62,815 nucleotides of DNA from an uncultured Anaerococcus sp. (GCF_943908415.1 NZ_CALTSY010000008.1:1-62815), one strand, 5' to 3'; shown: positions 8,949 to 18,669, counted from the stretch's first letter. Numbers and translations are program-made. Notes: a model not told the origin generated them from the sequence alone.

Positions 8949-11900
8949 GATATTACCTCTATGCTACTTCCCTCATCTTGTCTATAAGTTACTAAAATCT
9001 TGGCATCTATAGCTTCTTTTAATTCCTTAACATGAGAAATCAACCCTATAAATTTATTTTCATAGGATAGTTTTTCTATTTGATGGATTACATTGTTTAG
9101 GTATTCATCTGAAAGAGTTCCAAATCCTTCATCTATAAATAAGGTATCTATCTTAATCCCTCCATTTTCTGCACTTATCTCATCTGATAAGCCTAGGGCA
9201 AGTGATAGTGAAGCTAGGAAGGACTCTCCACCTGAAAGTGTAGATGCCGGGCGTTTTTTACCAGTATTGGCATCTAAGATTTCAATATCTAGGCCTTGCT
9301 TGCTCCTAGCATCAAGTCCCATTGACTTTCTTGTCATAGAAAATTGACCATCTGACATATCAAGGAGCCTAATATTTGCATAGGATAAGACCTTATCAAA
9401 ATAATAGCTGAGGACAAAGCTTTCAAAGTCGATTTTTTCACGTCCCTTAACCTTAGCAAAAGAACCTTCTGCCATCTTAGCAAGTTTTGATAGTACTTCT
9501 GAATCCTTTTTTGTATTCATAAATTCTTTTTCTATATCATATAAGTCAGTCTTTACTATCTTAATATTGGATAGTTTTAAGTTGATGTCAGACTTTTTAT
9601 CTCTAATAGTTATAAGCTTTTGATCAATAGATGCTATCTTCTTATCAATTTTTTCTAAATCGACTTTTTTCTTGTCCTTATATGAAATATATGTCTCATA
9701 GACTAGCCTAAGTTTCTCTAAGTTTTTGAAGTATTGGTCTATATCATCTCTTCTAGCATATAAATCTTCATATTTATTTAAAGAATCCTTATAAGAATCA
9801 TAGGAGTCAAAAACTTCATTTATCTTTTCTTCTAAAGTGGTTTTATTTTTTTCTCTTTCTAGGTCTAGGTTTTTGATATTTGTCCTTAAATTTTCTATAT
9901 TTGACTTTAATCTGGTATTTTTATTAGTAAGTTCATTGTATAGTGAAGTGATATTTTTGATCTCATCTTCCAAAGTATTTATATTAAGCTTTTGAGTTTT
10001 TATCTTATCTTCCAAATAATCCCTATTAAGTGGGTCCATCTTCTCTTTATTACTTAAATAAGATATCTTAATATTTTCAAAGTCCTTAGCTTTACTATCT
10101 AGTTCTTCTAGCCTATAATTTATTTCTCTTATCCTACTAGTATTTTTGCTAAGAGACTTTTTTAGATTATTGGTTTTATCTAAAGCTTCTTCTAAGCTAT
10201 TATTTATATTTTCTAATTCTAGTCTTTTCTCATTAAAGATAGAATACAGACTATCTTTTTTAGCTTCCAATTTCTTTTTATCTTCTATGTCTACTAATGA
10301 ATCATCATATAATTGATTTTGATTGTTTAGAATTTCTATTCTTGATCTTATTTCTATTAATTGCTCAGTTAAGCTAGTAATATCAATATCTTCTATATCA
10401 TGTTTTTTAAATTTAGATGCGTGCTTATCTCCACATACAGGACATATTCCTGTCTGATTTAAATCATCAATCATTTCATTTATTTGACTGAGTCTAATGT
10501 TTTTTTGATATGCGTCTTTTGACTTATTTAGCTTAGACTTTTCTTTTTCTAAATCTTTAAGTTCTTTATTATTTAAAGCAATCTTACCTTTCAATTCTTC
10601 ATTTTTTCTAAGTATTTTAAAGCTTTCATCAAGTTTTTCTAAGCTTAGCTTATAAGCATATATTTCTTTTTCTAATTGATTTTTACTATCTTTAAGCTTA
10701 TTTATAGCGCTAATTTTCTCATCATAAGAATTTCTATCTTCTTCTATCTTATTAGCCAAGTATTCTTTTTCTTCTCTTAATTTATCTATCTCTTTTAAGT
10801 CACTTGCAAAAGTTTGATACTTACCTTTTATATCCAAAAACTTTATATACTCTTTTAATAGTTTATCGTCATCATTTAACGATACTCTTATTTCATCGAG
10901 ATTTTCTTGCTTTTTATCAAGTAAAAGATAGCTACTATAAACTTCATCAAGCTTATCTTCTAATTTTTCTGCTTCTCCTAGATTTAAGTCGAGTTGATTT
11001 TTATTGGACCTTATATCGAGTGTATTCTTATTATATAAATTCTCATATACTTCTATACTTTTGGCTTCCTTAGCTTTATCATAGCCTTTTTTAAGATTTT
11101 CAAATTCTAACTTTTTTTCTTCTGCCTTATCTAGATTTTCTTTGGACTGATAAAAATTATCTATATTTTTATTTAGATTTTCACTATTTTGCCTATATGA
11201 AATCTCTTCTTTTTCTAAAGTTTGAAGTTCACTTTCTTCTTTTAGTAATTCTTGTAAATTTTTATCCAAATTAATTTGGTAATTATCTATAGAATCATTT
11301 ATTTTATCAAAATCATGAACTAGGATATCATCTTTATTTATTACTTTATTTATCTCATCAAATCTATAGAGGGTGCTTTCAAGCCTTTCATCTATGACTT
11401 CCATATTTTTAAAGGCTTCGCTTGCTCTTTGCTTGATATTCTCCTGGATCTCCTTATATTCTTGAGTCCTAAAAATATCTCCCAAAAGCTTGGTCCTCTC
11501 ATCTGACTTAGCATTTAAAAATTGCTGGAAGTCTCCTTGAGCTAAGAGCATTACCTTAGAAAATTGATTATGGTCTAGGCCTATAATTTCGTTGACCTTA
11601 TCCTTGGTTTCTGTGATTTTTTCACTAATTAGCTTGCCTTCATTTGTTATTTCGTAAAGGGCAACTGAATTTTTGATATCCTGATAATCTTTACTCCTAT
11701 GGGCTATTTGAGATGGTATGCGTTCTATCTCATAGATCTTGCCATCTACTTCAAATATAAGATTAACAAAAGTATATGAGTCTTCTCCAGTCAAAAAATC
11801 AGACCTAAGCCTATCTATAGGTATATCTCTTGCAACAGAACCGTAAAGGGCAAAGCTTATTGCATCAAATATGCTTGTTTTACCTGAACCTGTATCACCT

Positions 11901-12001
11901 GAAATAACAAAAATTTTCTTTGCATAAAGCTTGGTAAAGTCTATCTCTATCTCATTTTTATAGGTTAAGAATCCTCTAACTTTCAATTTTATAGGCTTCA
12001 T
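8945..12001 (-). CDS. sbcC: Exonuclease SbcC, Rad50-like ATPase subunit
   Basis: 1018 residues, the SMC-like ATPase of the SbcCD nuclease that opens hairpins and cleans blocked DNA ends. Walker A is GDTGSGKT (residues 35-42). Very long charged coiled coils flank a zinc-hook CPVCG at residues 520-524, through which two molecules dimerise. The C-terminal lobe carries the ABC signature LSGGES and Walker B DTLFIDEGFG. Overlaps of four bases with both sbcD and addB show tight operon coupling. Length matches the family. Confidence 0.97.
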   Translation of the reverse strand: MKPIKLKVRGFLTYKNEIEIDFTKLYAKKIFVISGDTGSGKTSIFDAISFALYGSVARDIPIDRLRSDFLTGEDSYTFVNLIFEVDGKIYEIERIPSQIAHRSKDYQDIKNSVALYEITNEGKLISEKITETKDKVNEIIGLDHNQFSKVMLLAQGDFQQFLNAKSDERTKLLGDIFRTQEYKEIQENIKQRASEAFKNMEVIDERLESTLYRFDEINKVINKDDILVHDFDKINDSIDNYQINLDKNLQELLKEESELQTLEKEEISYRQNSENLNKNIDNFYQSKENLDKAEEKKLEFENLKKGYDKAKEAKSIEVYENLYNKNTLDIRSNKNQLDLNLGEAEKLEDKLDEVYSSYLLLDKKQENLDEIRVSLNDDDKLLKEYIKFLDIKGKYQTFASDLKEIDKLREEKEYLANKIEEDRNSYDEKISAINKLKDSKNQLEKEIYAYKLSLEKLDESFKILRKNEELKGKIALNNKELKDLEKEKSKLNKSKDAYQKNIRLSQINEMIDDLNQTGICPVCGDKHASKFKKHDIEDIDITSLTEQLIEIRSRIEILNNQNQLYDDSLVDIEDKKKLEAKKDSLYSIFNEKRLELENINNSLEEALDKTNNLKKSLSKNTSRIREINYRLEELDSKAKDFENIKISYLSNKEKMDPLNRDYLEDKIKTQKLNINTLEDEIKNITSLYNELTNKNTRLKSNIENLRTNIKNLDLEREKNKTTLEEKINEVFDSYDSYKDSLNKYEDLYARRDDIDQYFKNLEKLRLVYETYISYKDKKKVDLEKIDKKIASIDQKLITIRDKKSDINLKLSNIKIVKTDLYDIEKEFMNTKKDSEVLSKLAKMAEGSFAKVKGREKIDFESFVLSYYFDKVLSYANIRLLDMSDGQFSMTRKSMGLDARSKQGLDIEILDANTGKKRPASTLSGGESFLASLSLALGLSDEISAENGGIKIDTLFIDEGFGTLSDEYLNNVIHQIEKLSYENKFIGLISHVKELKEAIDAKILVTYRQDEGSSIEVIS

Positions 12002-13098
12002 TGTATAATCCTTTTTAAAACTTCTAGCTCATCAGTAGAAATTTCTTCATCCATCTTAAATTTATAAAATTCCTCAAATAGTTCTATGGATGATTTGTTA
12101 GAAAGATCTAAGTTAAATTCAGATTCTCCTGTAAAAATACCCTTATTCTTATAAGTTATCTGAACTAAGCGCGGATATTTTTCTTTTAATTTTGCCATAG
12201 CATTATCTATGGTATGATCATCTTCTAGGATTATTTTTATATAATCATCACTAGCTTCTCCTGCTAAGATTTCATCAAATTTTCCTTCTATAATCCTAAA
12301 GTCTCTTAATGGAGTGATTGGAATTTCATAAAAGTTTGCTTCTTCTTTAAGATCAACTACTGTTACAGATTTTTTGGCCTTACTCTCATCAAATGAATAT
12401 GGCATAAAAGTTCCTGCATATCTTATTTTAGGATCAATCACATAATGTTTACCATGCAAGTGGCCTAAGGCTACATAGTCAAAATCTAAAAATAAATGAG
12501 CATCCATAGCATCTGAACCACCAATTACCAATGGTTTTTGACCTTCATTATAAATATCCTCATTTTCTATAGCAACATCATTGGCATAGCAATGGCTTAT
12601 AAGAACATTGCGCCCCTCATAATTCTTATCCTTAAGTATATATCTATAAATATCAGTAAAATTTTCTATATTGGAGTCAAATAGAATTTTAGCTTGATTG
12701 ATAGAAATATAGGGAATTAGATGAAAGTTGACCTTGCCATATTCATCCTCTAAGCTAATGACTTCATCCTTGTACTCTCCGTAAAGATGATAGTTATTAG
12801 CCTTAAAGAACTTAGAGTTTATATCTAGCCTTCTTGATGAATCATGGTTACCACTTATAGCTAAGACTGTCTTTTCTTTTTTAAATATCAGCTCATCTAT
12901 AAAGTCTGAATATAACCTTAGAGCTTCTACATTAGCTATAGCCGTATCAAAAATATCCCCAGCTATCATTATTACATCTATATCTTCCCTATCTACAATA
13001 TCTAAAATTTGATCTATGCCGTATTTCTGGTCATCTATAAGTGAATAATTGCCAATATATTTTCCCAAATGTAAGTCCGATAGATGAAGAAGTTTCAT
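11998..13098 (-). CDS. sbcD: Exonuclease SbcD, Mre11-like nuclease subunit
   Basis: A 366-residue manganese-dependent phosphoesterase that forms the catalytic part of SbcCD. All nuclease motifs appear in order: LSDLHLG, AGDIFD, SGNHDS, ISHCYA and GHLHGKH. The last 100 residues would form the capping domain and the helices that grip SbcC. It overlaps both neighbours by four bases. Confidence 0.97.
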   Translation of the reverse strand: MKLLHLSDLHLGKYIGNYSLIDDQKYGIDQILDIVDREDIDVIMIAGDIFDTAIANVEALRLYSDFIDELIFKKEKTVLAISGNHDSSRRLDINSKFFKANNYHLYGEYKDEVISLEDEYGKVNFHLIPYISINQAKILFDSNIENFTDIYRYILKDKNYEGRNVLISHCYANDVAIENEDIYNEGQKPLVIGGSDAMDAHLFLDFDYVALGHLHGKHYVIDPKIRYAGTFMPYSFDESKAKKSVTVVDLKEEANFYEIPITPLRDFRIIEGKFDEILAGEASDDYIKIILEDDHTIDNAMAKLKEKYPRLVQITYKNKGIFTGESEFNLDLSNKSSIELFEEFYKFKMDEEISTDELEVLKRIIQ

Positions 13099-13817
13099 GA
13101 ATGGCTCCTTATAAATACATATTCATCTTCCGTGGAATTATATGGATCGTATTTATAACCATTTATATTAAGCTTCTTTATATCTTCTGGATCTTCGATT
13201 CTTTTTACTATAAGCTCTTTTAACATCTGGCCCCTTGCTTGCTTCATCCATGCTGTATAATGTCTAAGCTTCCCATCTTTATCATCCTTAAAGCTTATGC
13301 TAAGAAATCTATCCTCATCTTTTAAGTAAGGCCTTATGGTTTTAGTGTATTCTTTACTAGCTAGGTTGATGACTAATTCGTTGTTCTTAAAAAGTTCATT
13401 ATATAAGTCATCTGCCCAAAATTGATATAAATCCATATCAGAATTATCAAAGTATAACCTATAATCAGCTATCCCGGTAAGGGGTTTTGCCAATCCATAT
13501 AAGGCTGAGATTATATAAACATGATTATTCAAATAATCCAAATCATCAAAATCATCCATAGTGAATTGTTTAAAAACTAAGCCATCATAGGCAAAGATAG
13601 CTGGATTATTTAGATTATCAAAGTCAAATTCTTGATAGTCATAATAAGCTTTTTCTGTAAGCTTGTCATTGGTACGATTTAGATTTCCCATTTCATTCAT
13701 TGTGTATTTTTTTAATTTATTTACTAAAAATTTAGTTTTTTGCTCAAATAAAAGTTCTTCGGTCTTAATACCTTCATTTTTCTTAAAACTTTTTGCTGGC
13801 GATAAAATTATTTTCAT
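13095..13817 (-). CDS. yaaA: YaaA/UPF0246 family peroxide-stress protein
   Basis: 240 residues starting MKIILSPAKSFKK, the signature of the YaaA family. In Escherichia coli YaaA lowers free iron and protects DNA from Fenton damage during peroxide stress; the fold binds DNA. Here it is the first gene of the repair operon and overlaps sbcD by four bases, which supports a role in DNA protection. An extended -10 (TGTTATAAT) lies about 25 bases upstream of the ATG. Confidence 0.9.
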   Translation of the reverse strand: MKIILSPAKSFKKNEGIKTEELLFEQKTKFLVNKLKKYTMNEMGNLNRTNDKLTEKAYYDYQEFDFDNLNNPAIFAYDGLVFKQFTMDDFDDLDYLNNHVYIISALYGLAKPLTGIADYRLYFDNSDMDLYQFWADDLYNELFKNNELVINLASKEYTKTIRPYLKDEDRFLSISFKDDKDGKLRHYTAWMKQARGQMLKELIVKRIEDPEDIKKLNINGYKYDPYNSTEDEYVFIRSHS

Positions 13818-13841
13818 ATTATCCCTCTCTCTTCTATTTTA

Positions 13842-13850
13842 ATTATAACA
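13842..13850 (-). promoter_or_regulatory. Extended -10 promoter of the yaaA-sbcDC-addBA operon
   Basis: On the minus strand TGTTATAAT occupies 13842-13850. No clear -35 is seen. No further good promoter was noticed inside the operon, where all junctions overlap or abut. Confidence 0.5.
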
Positions 13851-13903
13851 TAGAAATTTTTCTTATAATTATGCCCTAGATAATACACTTTAATTCAAAA
13901 TAA

Positions 13904-13949
13904 AATGCTGACTTCGAATTACACTTTTGGTCAATCCTAGGCCAGCATT
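13904..13949 (-). terminator. Terminator of the symporter operon
   Basis: AATGCTG (13904-13910) pairs with CAGCATT (13943-13949). On the minus strand the hairpin runs into TTTTATTTT, as expected for an intrinsic terminator after the symporter gene. Confidence 0.6.
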
Positions 13950-13991
13950 ATTATTTATGCTTTATTATTTAAAATCTAGACTTATTTACAT

Positions 13992-15458
13992 CTAATAAAA
14001 AAATTTAACTTCAACTTTACTTAAATCAATCCTACCTTTAAGTGCTAAAGAAACACTTATATTTAAGATAATATTGATCACAAAAGCCCATAAAAATCCA
14101 GGTATTCCCAAAGGAGATATCTGTAATAATCTTAAGGCAAATAAAATTATTATTCCAGATGTTAATCCTAAAGCAGCCCCTTCTTTAGATGCATATTTCC
14201 AATATAGACCTAAGATAAAGTGAGGAGCTAGTTGGGCAAGTCCAGTATAGGCTACATCTTGAACAACTTGTACAAGTGCCTTAGGTGGTCTTATAGCAAT
14301 AATAGAAGCTACTAAAGCTATTATAATTATTATTACTCTTGACACCCTCATATTTTTCTCGTTGGATATCTTATTTTTATTATTAAAAAATATTAAATCT
14401 TGGGAAACTAACTGAGAACAGGATAAGAGCATAGCATTTATAGTTGACATCCCTGCTGATATAGCTGCTGCCATTACGAGTGCTGCTATTAACCAAGAAG
14501 TATTTTCTTCCATCATAAGAGGTAATAGCTGATCTGCTCTTTCAATATCAAGTGGTAGATTACGACCAGCAAGACCTATAAAAAGTGCAGAAAAACCAAA
14601 TATCAACACTTGTGATACAGGTACACTGATTGCTGATTTTGCTAAGGCCTTTGTATCCTTTGCCATCAAAGACTTAGACCAAATATATGGACATAACCAA
14701 ATTCCAAAAGGTAAGACTATAAATTGCATAAACCAATAAGCATTAGTATATGTTCCTTGTGCACCAGGTCTTGCTAAAAGCTCTGGAGCTGTATTTTTGG
14801 TAGCTTCAAATAATTCAGCTACTCCACCAAATGGTTTTACTGCTATAATTGCTGCTACTACAATACCGACCATCAAAATAATAGCTTGAAAAGCATCTAA
14901 GAGGACCACTCCCCCAGCTCCTCCTATAAGAACATATAAAAGTGAAAATACTACAGATATCAAAAGAGCTAGCTTATAGTCTAAAAGATCTCCTGTAATT
15001 ATGGATAGAGCTGTAGCGTTTCCTACATATTGCATAGATAAAAATATTAGAGTCATAAGTACTGAAACAATAGTTGCTATAATTTTTAGATATCCAGATT
15101 CAAATCTATCCTCAAAATAATCCCCAATTGACATATATCCATATTTTTTTGCCTGTTTTCTAATCTTATTGCCTAGGTATATAACCATAAAGGCAACCCA
15201 AACCTGACTGAGGACAATAACTATGTATGAAATACCATGTGTGTAATACATACCTGGTCCACCAAGAAAGGCAAAGGTTGACTGCATACCAGCTATCATA
15301 GTTAATGCCATCAATACTCCACCAACCCCTCTATTTGCAAGGAAAAAACTTTGAGTATCAGTAGCTGCTTTTCTCTTTTTAGAAATATATATAGTTACAC
15401 CAAGCATTACAAATAGGTAAGCAACAACTATTAACAGACTAGCTAAATTATTGTTCAT
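13992..15458 (-). CDS. Sodium:solute symporter (SSS family)
   Basis: A 488-residue multispanning membrane protein of the SSS family, the group of PanF and PutP that couples solute uptake to sodium entry. About thirteen hydrophobic segments are visible. N-terminal sequence such as FFLANRGVGG and IAGMQSTFAFLGGPGMYY is typical of the family. An in-frame start 33 bases upstream exists, but GGGGAGGAG sits just before the ATG at 15458, so that start is chosen. The gene overlaps the small DUF3311-like gene upstream. Pantothenate or another organic acid are possible substrates; this cannot be settled here. Confidence 0.88.
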   Translation of the reverse strand: MNNNLASLLIVVAYLFVMLGVTIYISKKRKAATDTQSFFLANRGVGGVLMALTMIAGMQSTFAFLGGPGMYYTHGISYIVIVLSQVWVAFMVIYLGNKIRKQAKKYGYMSIGDYFEDRFESGYLKIIATIVSVLMTLIFLSMQYVGNATALSIITGDLLDYKLALLISVVFSLLYVLIGGAGGVVLLDAFQAIILMVGIVVAAIIAVKPFGGVAELFEATKNTAPELLARPGAQGTYTNAYWFMQFIVLPFGIWLCPYIWSKSLMAKDTKALAKSAISVPVSQVLIFGFSALFIGLAGRNLPLDIERADQLLPLMMEENTSWLIAALVMAAAISAGMSTINAMLLSCSQLVSQDLIFFNNKNKISNEKNMRVSRVIIIIIALVASIIAIRPPKALVQVVQDVAYTGLAQLAPHFILGLYWKYASKEGAALGLTSGIIILFALRLLQISPLGIPGFLWAFVINIILNISVSLALKGRIDLSKVEVKFFY

Positions 15459-15675
15459 TATTCTCCTCCCCATCTTTTTCATTCTTTGCAAAATCTTTTA
15501 CTACAAACAATACAAAGATCAAATTTACAAACATTAGTATCCACCAGTAAAATAGCGGAAACGGTAGCCAACCAAACATATATGGTTCAGGAGACTTGGT
15601 AAATTCAAATGGCATCATAGCCAAAAATAAAAGTATAATAAATATACATAAAATGAATTTATTTTTTTTCTTCAT
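15448..15675 (-). CDS. Small DUF3311-like membrane protein, symporter partner
   Basis: 75 residues with two transmembrane segments (about 7-23 and 42-63) and a charged C-terminal tail. The central EPYMFGWLPFPLFYWW block resembles DUF3311 proteins, which commonly sit directly before SSS symporter genes and are thought to be accessory subunits. It overlaps the symporter start by eleven bases, and GAGGT precedes its ATG. The family assignment is by motif memory. Confidence 0.65.
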   Translation of the reverse strand: MKKKNKFILCIFIILLFLAMMPFEFTKSPEPYMFGWLPFPLFYWWILMFVNLIFVLFVVKDFAKNEKDGEENNEQ

Positions 15676-16068
15676 TTAAACCTCGCTTTTCTATATTTTT
15701 CTTAATAAACTAAAAAATAAATAAATTGCTAATATATATTGTAATAAAGGATTAGTTTGTAACTATACTAGAAATAAGCCAGTACAAAATTGATTAAAAA
15801 TTATAACATTTTTATAATTCCATCATATTTTAATTTTAAATACATATATATTTCGCCATACTTAGTAATAGATATTAGCTAGTAACTAGTTTATTTTGAT
15901 TATAAGAATCATAAGTATTTATGCCTAACCTTTTAGATTATACCATAAAGTTTCATCATGTATATGCGAGTTGACTTAAGTAGACTTTATGTCAATATGA
16001 TAATAATTAATTGAAATTTGAAAAATAAATAGATAAAATTTTTTTAATATGTTTTTATTTGGGCAATA
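15676..16068. promoter_or_regulatory. Intergenic region with promoter and dyad upstream of the symporter operon
   Basis: About 390 bases without a gene. On the minus strand TATAAT (15937-15942) is a plausible -10. Some 30 bases upstream is an imperfect dyad, TTGACTTAAG (15971-15980) against CTTTATGTCAA (15985-15995), with a four-base loop. It could bind a regulator of the symporter. The rest is A+T-rich and featureless. Confidence 0.35.
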
Positions 16069-16095
16069 AAAAAGCAGGCTATTAACCTACTTTTT
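16069..16095 (-). terminator. Terminator of znuABC, overlapping the znuB stop
   Basis: AAAAAGCAGG (16069-16078) pairs with CCTACTTTTT (16086-16095) with one mismatch. The znuB stop codon lies inside the hairpin, and the minus-strand transcript leaves it into a T-rich run. Confidence 0.6.
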
Positions 16096-16905
16096 GTTGT
16101 TAGTTTTTACCAAATTATTTTTTATATATATCACTATACTAGCTATGATTAAAAATCCTATACCTACCAGGACTATTGCCCCACCTGGCTTAATCCCTAG
16201 ATAGTAACTTGCACTTATACCTAAGATAGTAAATATAAGCGAAAATATTAAAGATAAGCTATAGGTACTCATGTAAGACTTAGCCAAGAGTAAAGCAAGA
16301 GCTACTGGGATGGTCATAAGAGACGTAATCATCAATGCTCCCACCGTTTTTGATGATATAGCTACTGTAATGGCTGTTATAAAGGTAAATATATTATTAA
16401 TAAGCCTAGTCTTTACACCAGCAAGCCTTGCCATAGTTGGATTTATCGAATTGTATAAGAGTGCATAATAAAAATAAAATGATATTAGTGCTACTAGTAG
16501 AAAAATAATTCCTACCATAGTTACATCTTGTCTACTAACTGTGGTTATGGAGCCAAACATAAAAGATTCAAAGCTAGTTCCTCCTGGAGTAAAATCAGAG
16601 AGTATAGCAGCTATACCAATACCTGTACTCATTACTAAGGCTGTCGCCATATCTCCATAGCTTTTAAACTTAGCTCTAATAAGTTCTATAGAAAAGCTTG
16701 CTAGTACACAAACTAGAAGAGATGTCCACATTGGATTTACACCTAAAATCAAGCCAAAACCAATACCGGCAAGAGAACTATGACTTAGAGCATCGCCAAT
16801 CATAGATGTCTTTCTGTTGACCATTATAACCCCTATCATTGGTATAATAAGAGCAATCATAATACCTACCAAAAGAGAGCGCCTCATAAAATTAAATTCA
16901 AGCAT
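16087..16905 (-). CDS. znuB: Zinc/manganese ABC transporter permease (ZnuB-like)
   Basis: 272 residues with about eight membrane helices, of the ABC-3 permease family that serves zinc and manganese import. The segment IGDALSHSSLAGIGFG early in the protein is diagnostic. It overlaps znuC by eight bases and shares its operon with a His-rich binding protein and a palindromic operator next to a Zur-like regulator gene, so zinc is the likely ion. Confidence 0.92.
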   Translation of the reverse strand: MLEFNFMRRSLLVGIMIALIIPMIGVIMVNRKTSMIGDALSHSSLAGIGFGLILGVNPMWTSLLVCVLASFSIELIRAKFKSYGDMATALVMSTGIGIAAILSDFTPGGTSFESFMFGSITTVSRQDVTMVGIIFLLVALISFYFYYALLYNSINPTMARLAGVKTRLINNIFTFITAITVAISSKTVGALMITSLMTIPVALALLLAKSYMSTYSLSLIFSLIFTILGISASYYLGIKPGGAIVLVGIGFLIIASIVIYIKNNLVKTNNKK

Positions 16906-17563
16906 ATTTTAAAGTACCCTCCTTTAGTTCAATATTTTGGGCATTAAGGCTTTTATTAAAGTCCAATTCATGGCTTATCATCATTATAGTTTTATTATGA
17001 TTTTTATTTATATGACTTAAAAGCTTTATTAAATCTTTCTTACTATCCTTATCTATGCCTACAGTCGGTTCATCTAAAATTAAGAATTCTGGACTATTTA
17101 CAAGAGCCCTTGCTATCATAACTCTTTGAGCTTGACCACCTGAAAGCTTATTTATAGGCTTATCTTTTAAGTCCTTGATCTTAAGCGACTTTAATACACT
17201 ATCTACCATCAACCAATTATCCTTAGTAGGCCTATTAAATCTATTAAAACTTTCATATAAATTTAATACTACATATTCACGGCTAGTGATTGGAAAAGAT
17301 AGGTCTGAAGCTTCTCTTACTTGTGGAACATATCCTATTCTTTCAAAATCAGTAAAATTTTCTATGTCTTCATCAAATAATTTTATAGAACCCTTGTCTC
17401 TTTTTATTTGACCTAATATAAGCTTTATTAAAGTAGACTTCCCACTTCCATTAGCTCCGCTTATAGTTATAAATTCTCCCTCTTTTATAGTTAAATCTAT
17501 GTTTTCTAAAATAGATGTTCTATCATAACTAAAGCTCAAGTTATCAATTTCTAATATATTCAT
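16898..17563 (-). CDS. znuC: Zinc ABC transporter ATPase (ZnuC-like)
   Basis: A 221-residue ABC ATPase. Walker A is GANGSGKST (about residues 38-46), the signature is LSGGQAQR, and Walker B is FLILDEPTVG. It powers the ZnuB channel. The start codon overlaps the znuA stop in a TAATG junction with no separate ribosome site, so translation depends on znuA. Confidence 0.93.
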   Translation of the reverse strand: MNILEIDNLSFSYDRTSILENIDLTIKEGEFITISGANGSGKSTLIKLILGQIKRDKGSIKLFDEDIENFTDFERIGYVPQVREASDLSFPITSREYVVLNLYESFNRFNRPTKDNWLMVDSVLKSLKIKDLKDKPINKLSGGQAQRVMIARALVNSPEFLILDEPTVGIDKDSKKDLIKLLSHINKNHNKTIMMISHELDFNKSLNAQNIELKEGTLKYA

Positions 17564-18654
17564 TATTTAGCCATTGATTGATACAAAGCTTCTAGGTTAG
17601 CTTTCATAAGCTCTTGGTAACTTGTATCATTATCCAAGTCATTATCCGTAGCAAATTCCATAGTATTTAATGGCTCAGCTTTACCATTTATCTCATCAGC
17701 TAAGATTTGAGCTTGTTTATCAGAACCACCCATTTCATAAAATATAGTATCTATATTAGAATTTTTTGCATCATTTATAGCATTTTTTAATGCATCAGGA
17801 TTTACCTCGCCAGTTGACGCTAAATCTGTAAGAGCCATTTGATTTAGGTTAAAATCACGTGCTAAATAAGAAAATGCTGCGTGTGTTACCATAAAGTTCT
17901 TATTTTCTACTTGATCAAATTTTTCTTTGTATTCATCTATCATGGCATCAAGTTCTTCGTCAATTTTTTTGTAGTTATCCATATAATAATCCGTATTATC
18001 AGGATCTAGATCTGATAGCTTATCTGCTATAGTTTTAGCTTGGCTTTTAGCATTTATAGGAGATAGCCATATATGTGGATCATACATGCCATGGTGGTGT
18101 CCATTATGGTGATATCCATGATGGTCATCTTCTTCATGATTGTGATGATGGTGATGTCCATGATGGTCATCTTCTTCATGATTGTGATGATGGTCATGGC
18201 TTTCATTATGGGCAGAAGCCTCAACCAGGTCTACATCTTGGCTAGTATCAACTAGTTTTATATCTGAAGAATTCTTAATAGAGTCTTCCCATTCCTCCAT
18301 GCCTGCTCCATTAATAAACATAAGATTGGAATTTGATAAGTTTGCCATATCTTTAGCTGATGGCTCCCAACCATGACTTTCTGTTTTTAAATTGGTGAAA
18401 GACTTGACATCCATCTTATCTCCAGCAATTTGTTTAGTTAAATTATAAATAGGATAAAAAGAAGCATACACTATTCTTTTGCTTTCATTTTTTTCTGTAT
18501 AATTATCTTCAATATCTTTATTATTTTCTGATTCTACTGATTGATTTTCTTCAGTAGCTGTATCATTATCATTATTTTTTGTTTGATTTGAATTACTACA
18601 TGCACTTAGTCCCATGGCTAATGCTAGTATTAATGCAATATTTTGTTTTTTCAT
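17563..18654 (-). CDS. znuA: Zinc-binding lipoprotein of the ABC transporter (ZnuA/AdcA-like)
   Basis: A 363-residue surface lipoprotein of the cluster A-I metal-binding family. The lipobox is LSAC with Cys19 as the lipid site, followed by a low-complexity Asn/Glu linker. Likely metal ligands are His94 (SHGWEPS), His194 (DPHIWLSP), the His in VTHAAFSYLA, and an acidic residue near FYEMGGSDKQ. A loop at residues 149-189 is packed with histidines and acidic residues, as in zinc-specific members, and is encoded by a 42-base tandem repeat. AAGGAGG precedes the ATG. A 17-bp palindrome overlaps its promoter. Confidence 0.94.
   Translation of the reverse strand: MKKQNIALILALAMGLSACSNSNQTKNNDNDTATEENQSVESENNKDIEDNYTEKNESKRIVYASFYPIYNLTKQIAGDKMDVKSFTNLKTESHGWEPSAKDMANLSNSNLMFINGAGMEEWEDSIKNSSDIKLVDTSQDVDLVEASAHNESHDHHHNHEEDDHHGHHHHHNHEEDDHHGYHHNGHHHGMYDPHIWLSPINAKSQAKTIADKLSDLDPDNTDYYMDNYKKIDEELDAMIDEYKEKFDQVENKNFMVTHAAFSYLARDFNLNQMALTDLASTGEVNPDALKNAINDAKNSNIDTIFYEMGGSDKQAQILADEINGKAEPLNTMEFATDNDLDNDTSYQELMKANLEALYQSMAK
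18115..18194. repeat. Two-copy 42-base tandem repeat in the znuA histidine loop
   Basis: A 38-base block at 18115-18152 is repeated at 18157-18194, a period of 42 bases or 14 codons. Each unit encodes an HNHEEDDHHG-type stretch. The in-frame period means copy number could change without breaking the gene. Confidence 0.9.
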
Positions 18655-18669
18655 AAATCCTCCTTATAG

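Noticed and set aside
9093..11073. Plus-strand frames of 84-89 codons opposite sbcC
   Set aside because: Shadow frames on the antisense strand of a well-supported gene, with no expression signals.
15459..15491. Longer N-terminus for the SSS symporter
   Set aside because: GGGGAGGAG lies inside this stretch, immediately before the ATG at 15458.
18073..18255. Plus-strand Met/Ile-rich frame opposite znuA
   Set aside because: It is the antisense reading of the histidine repeat and has no ribosome site.
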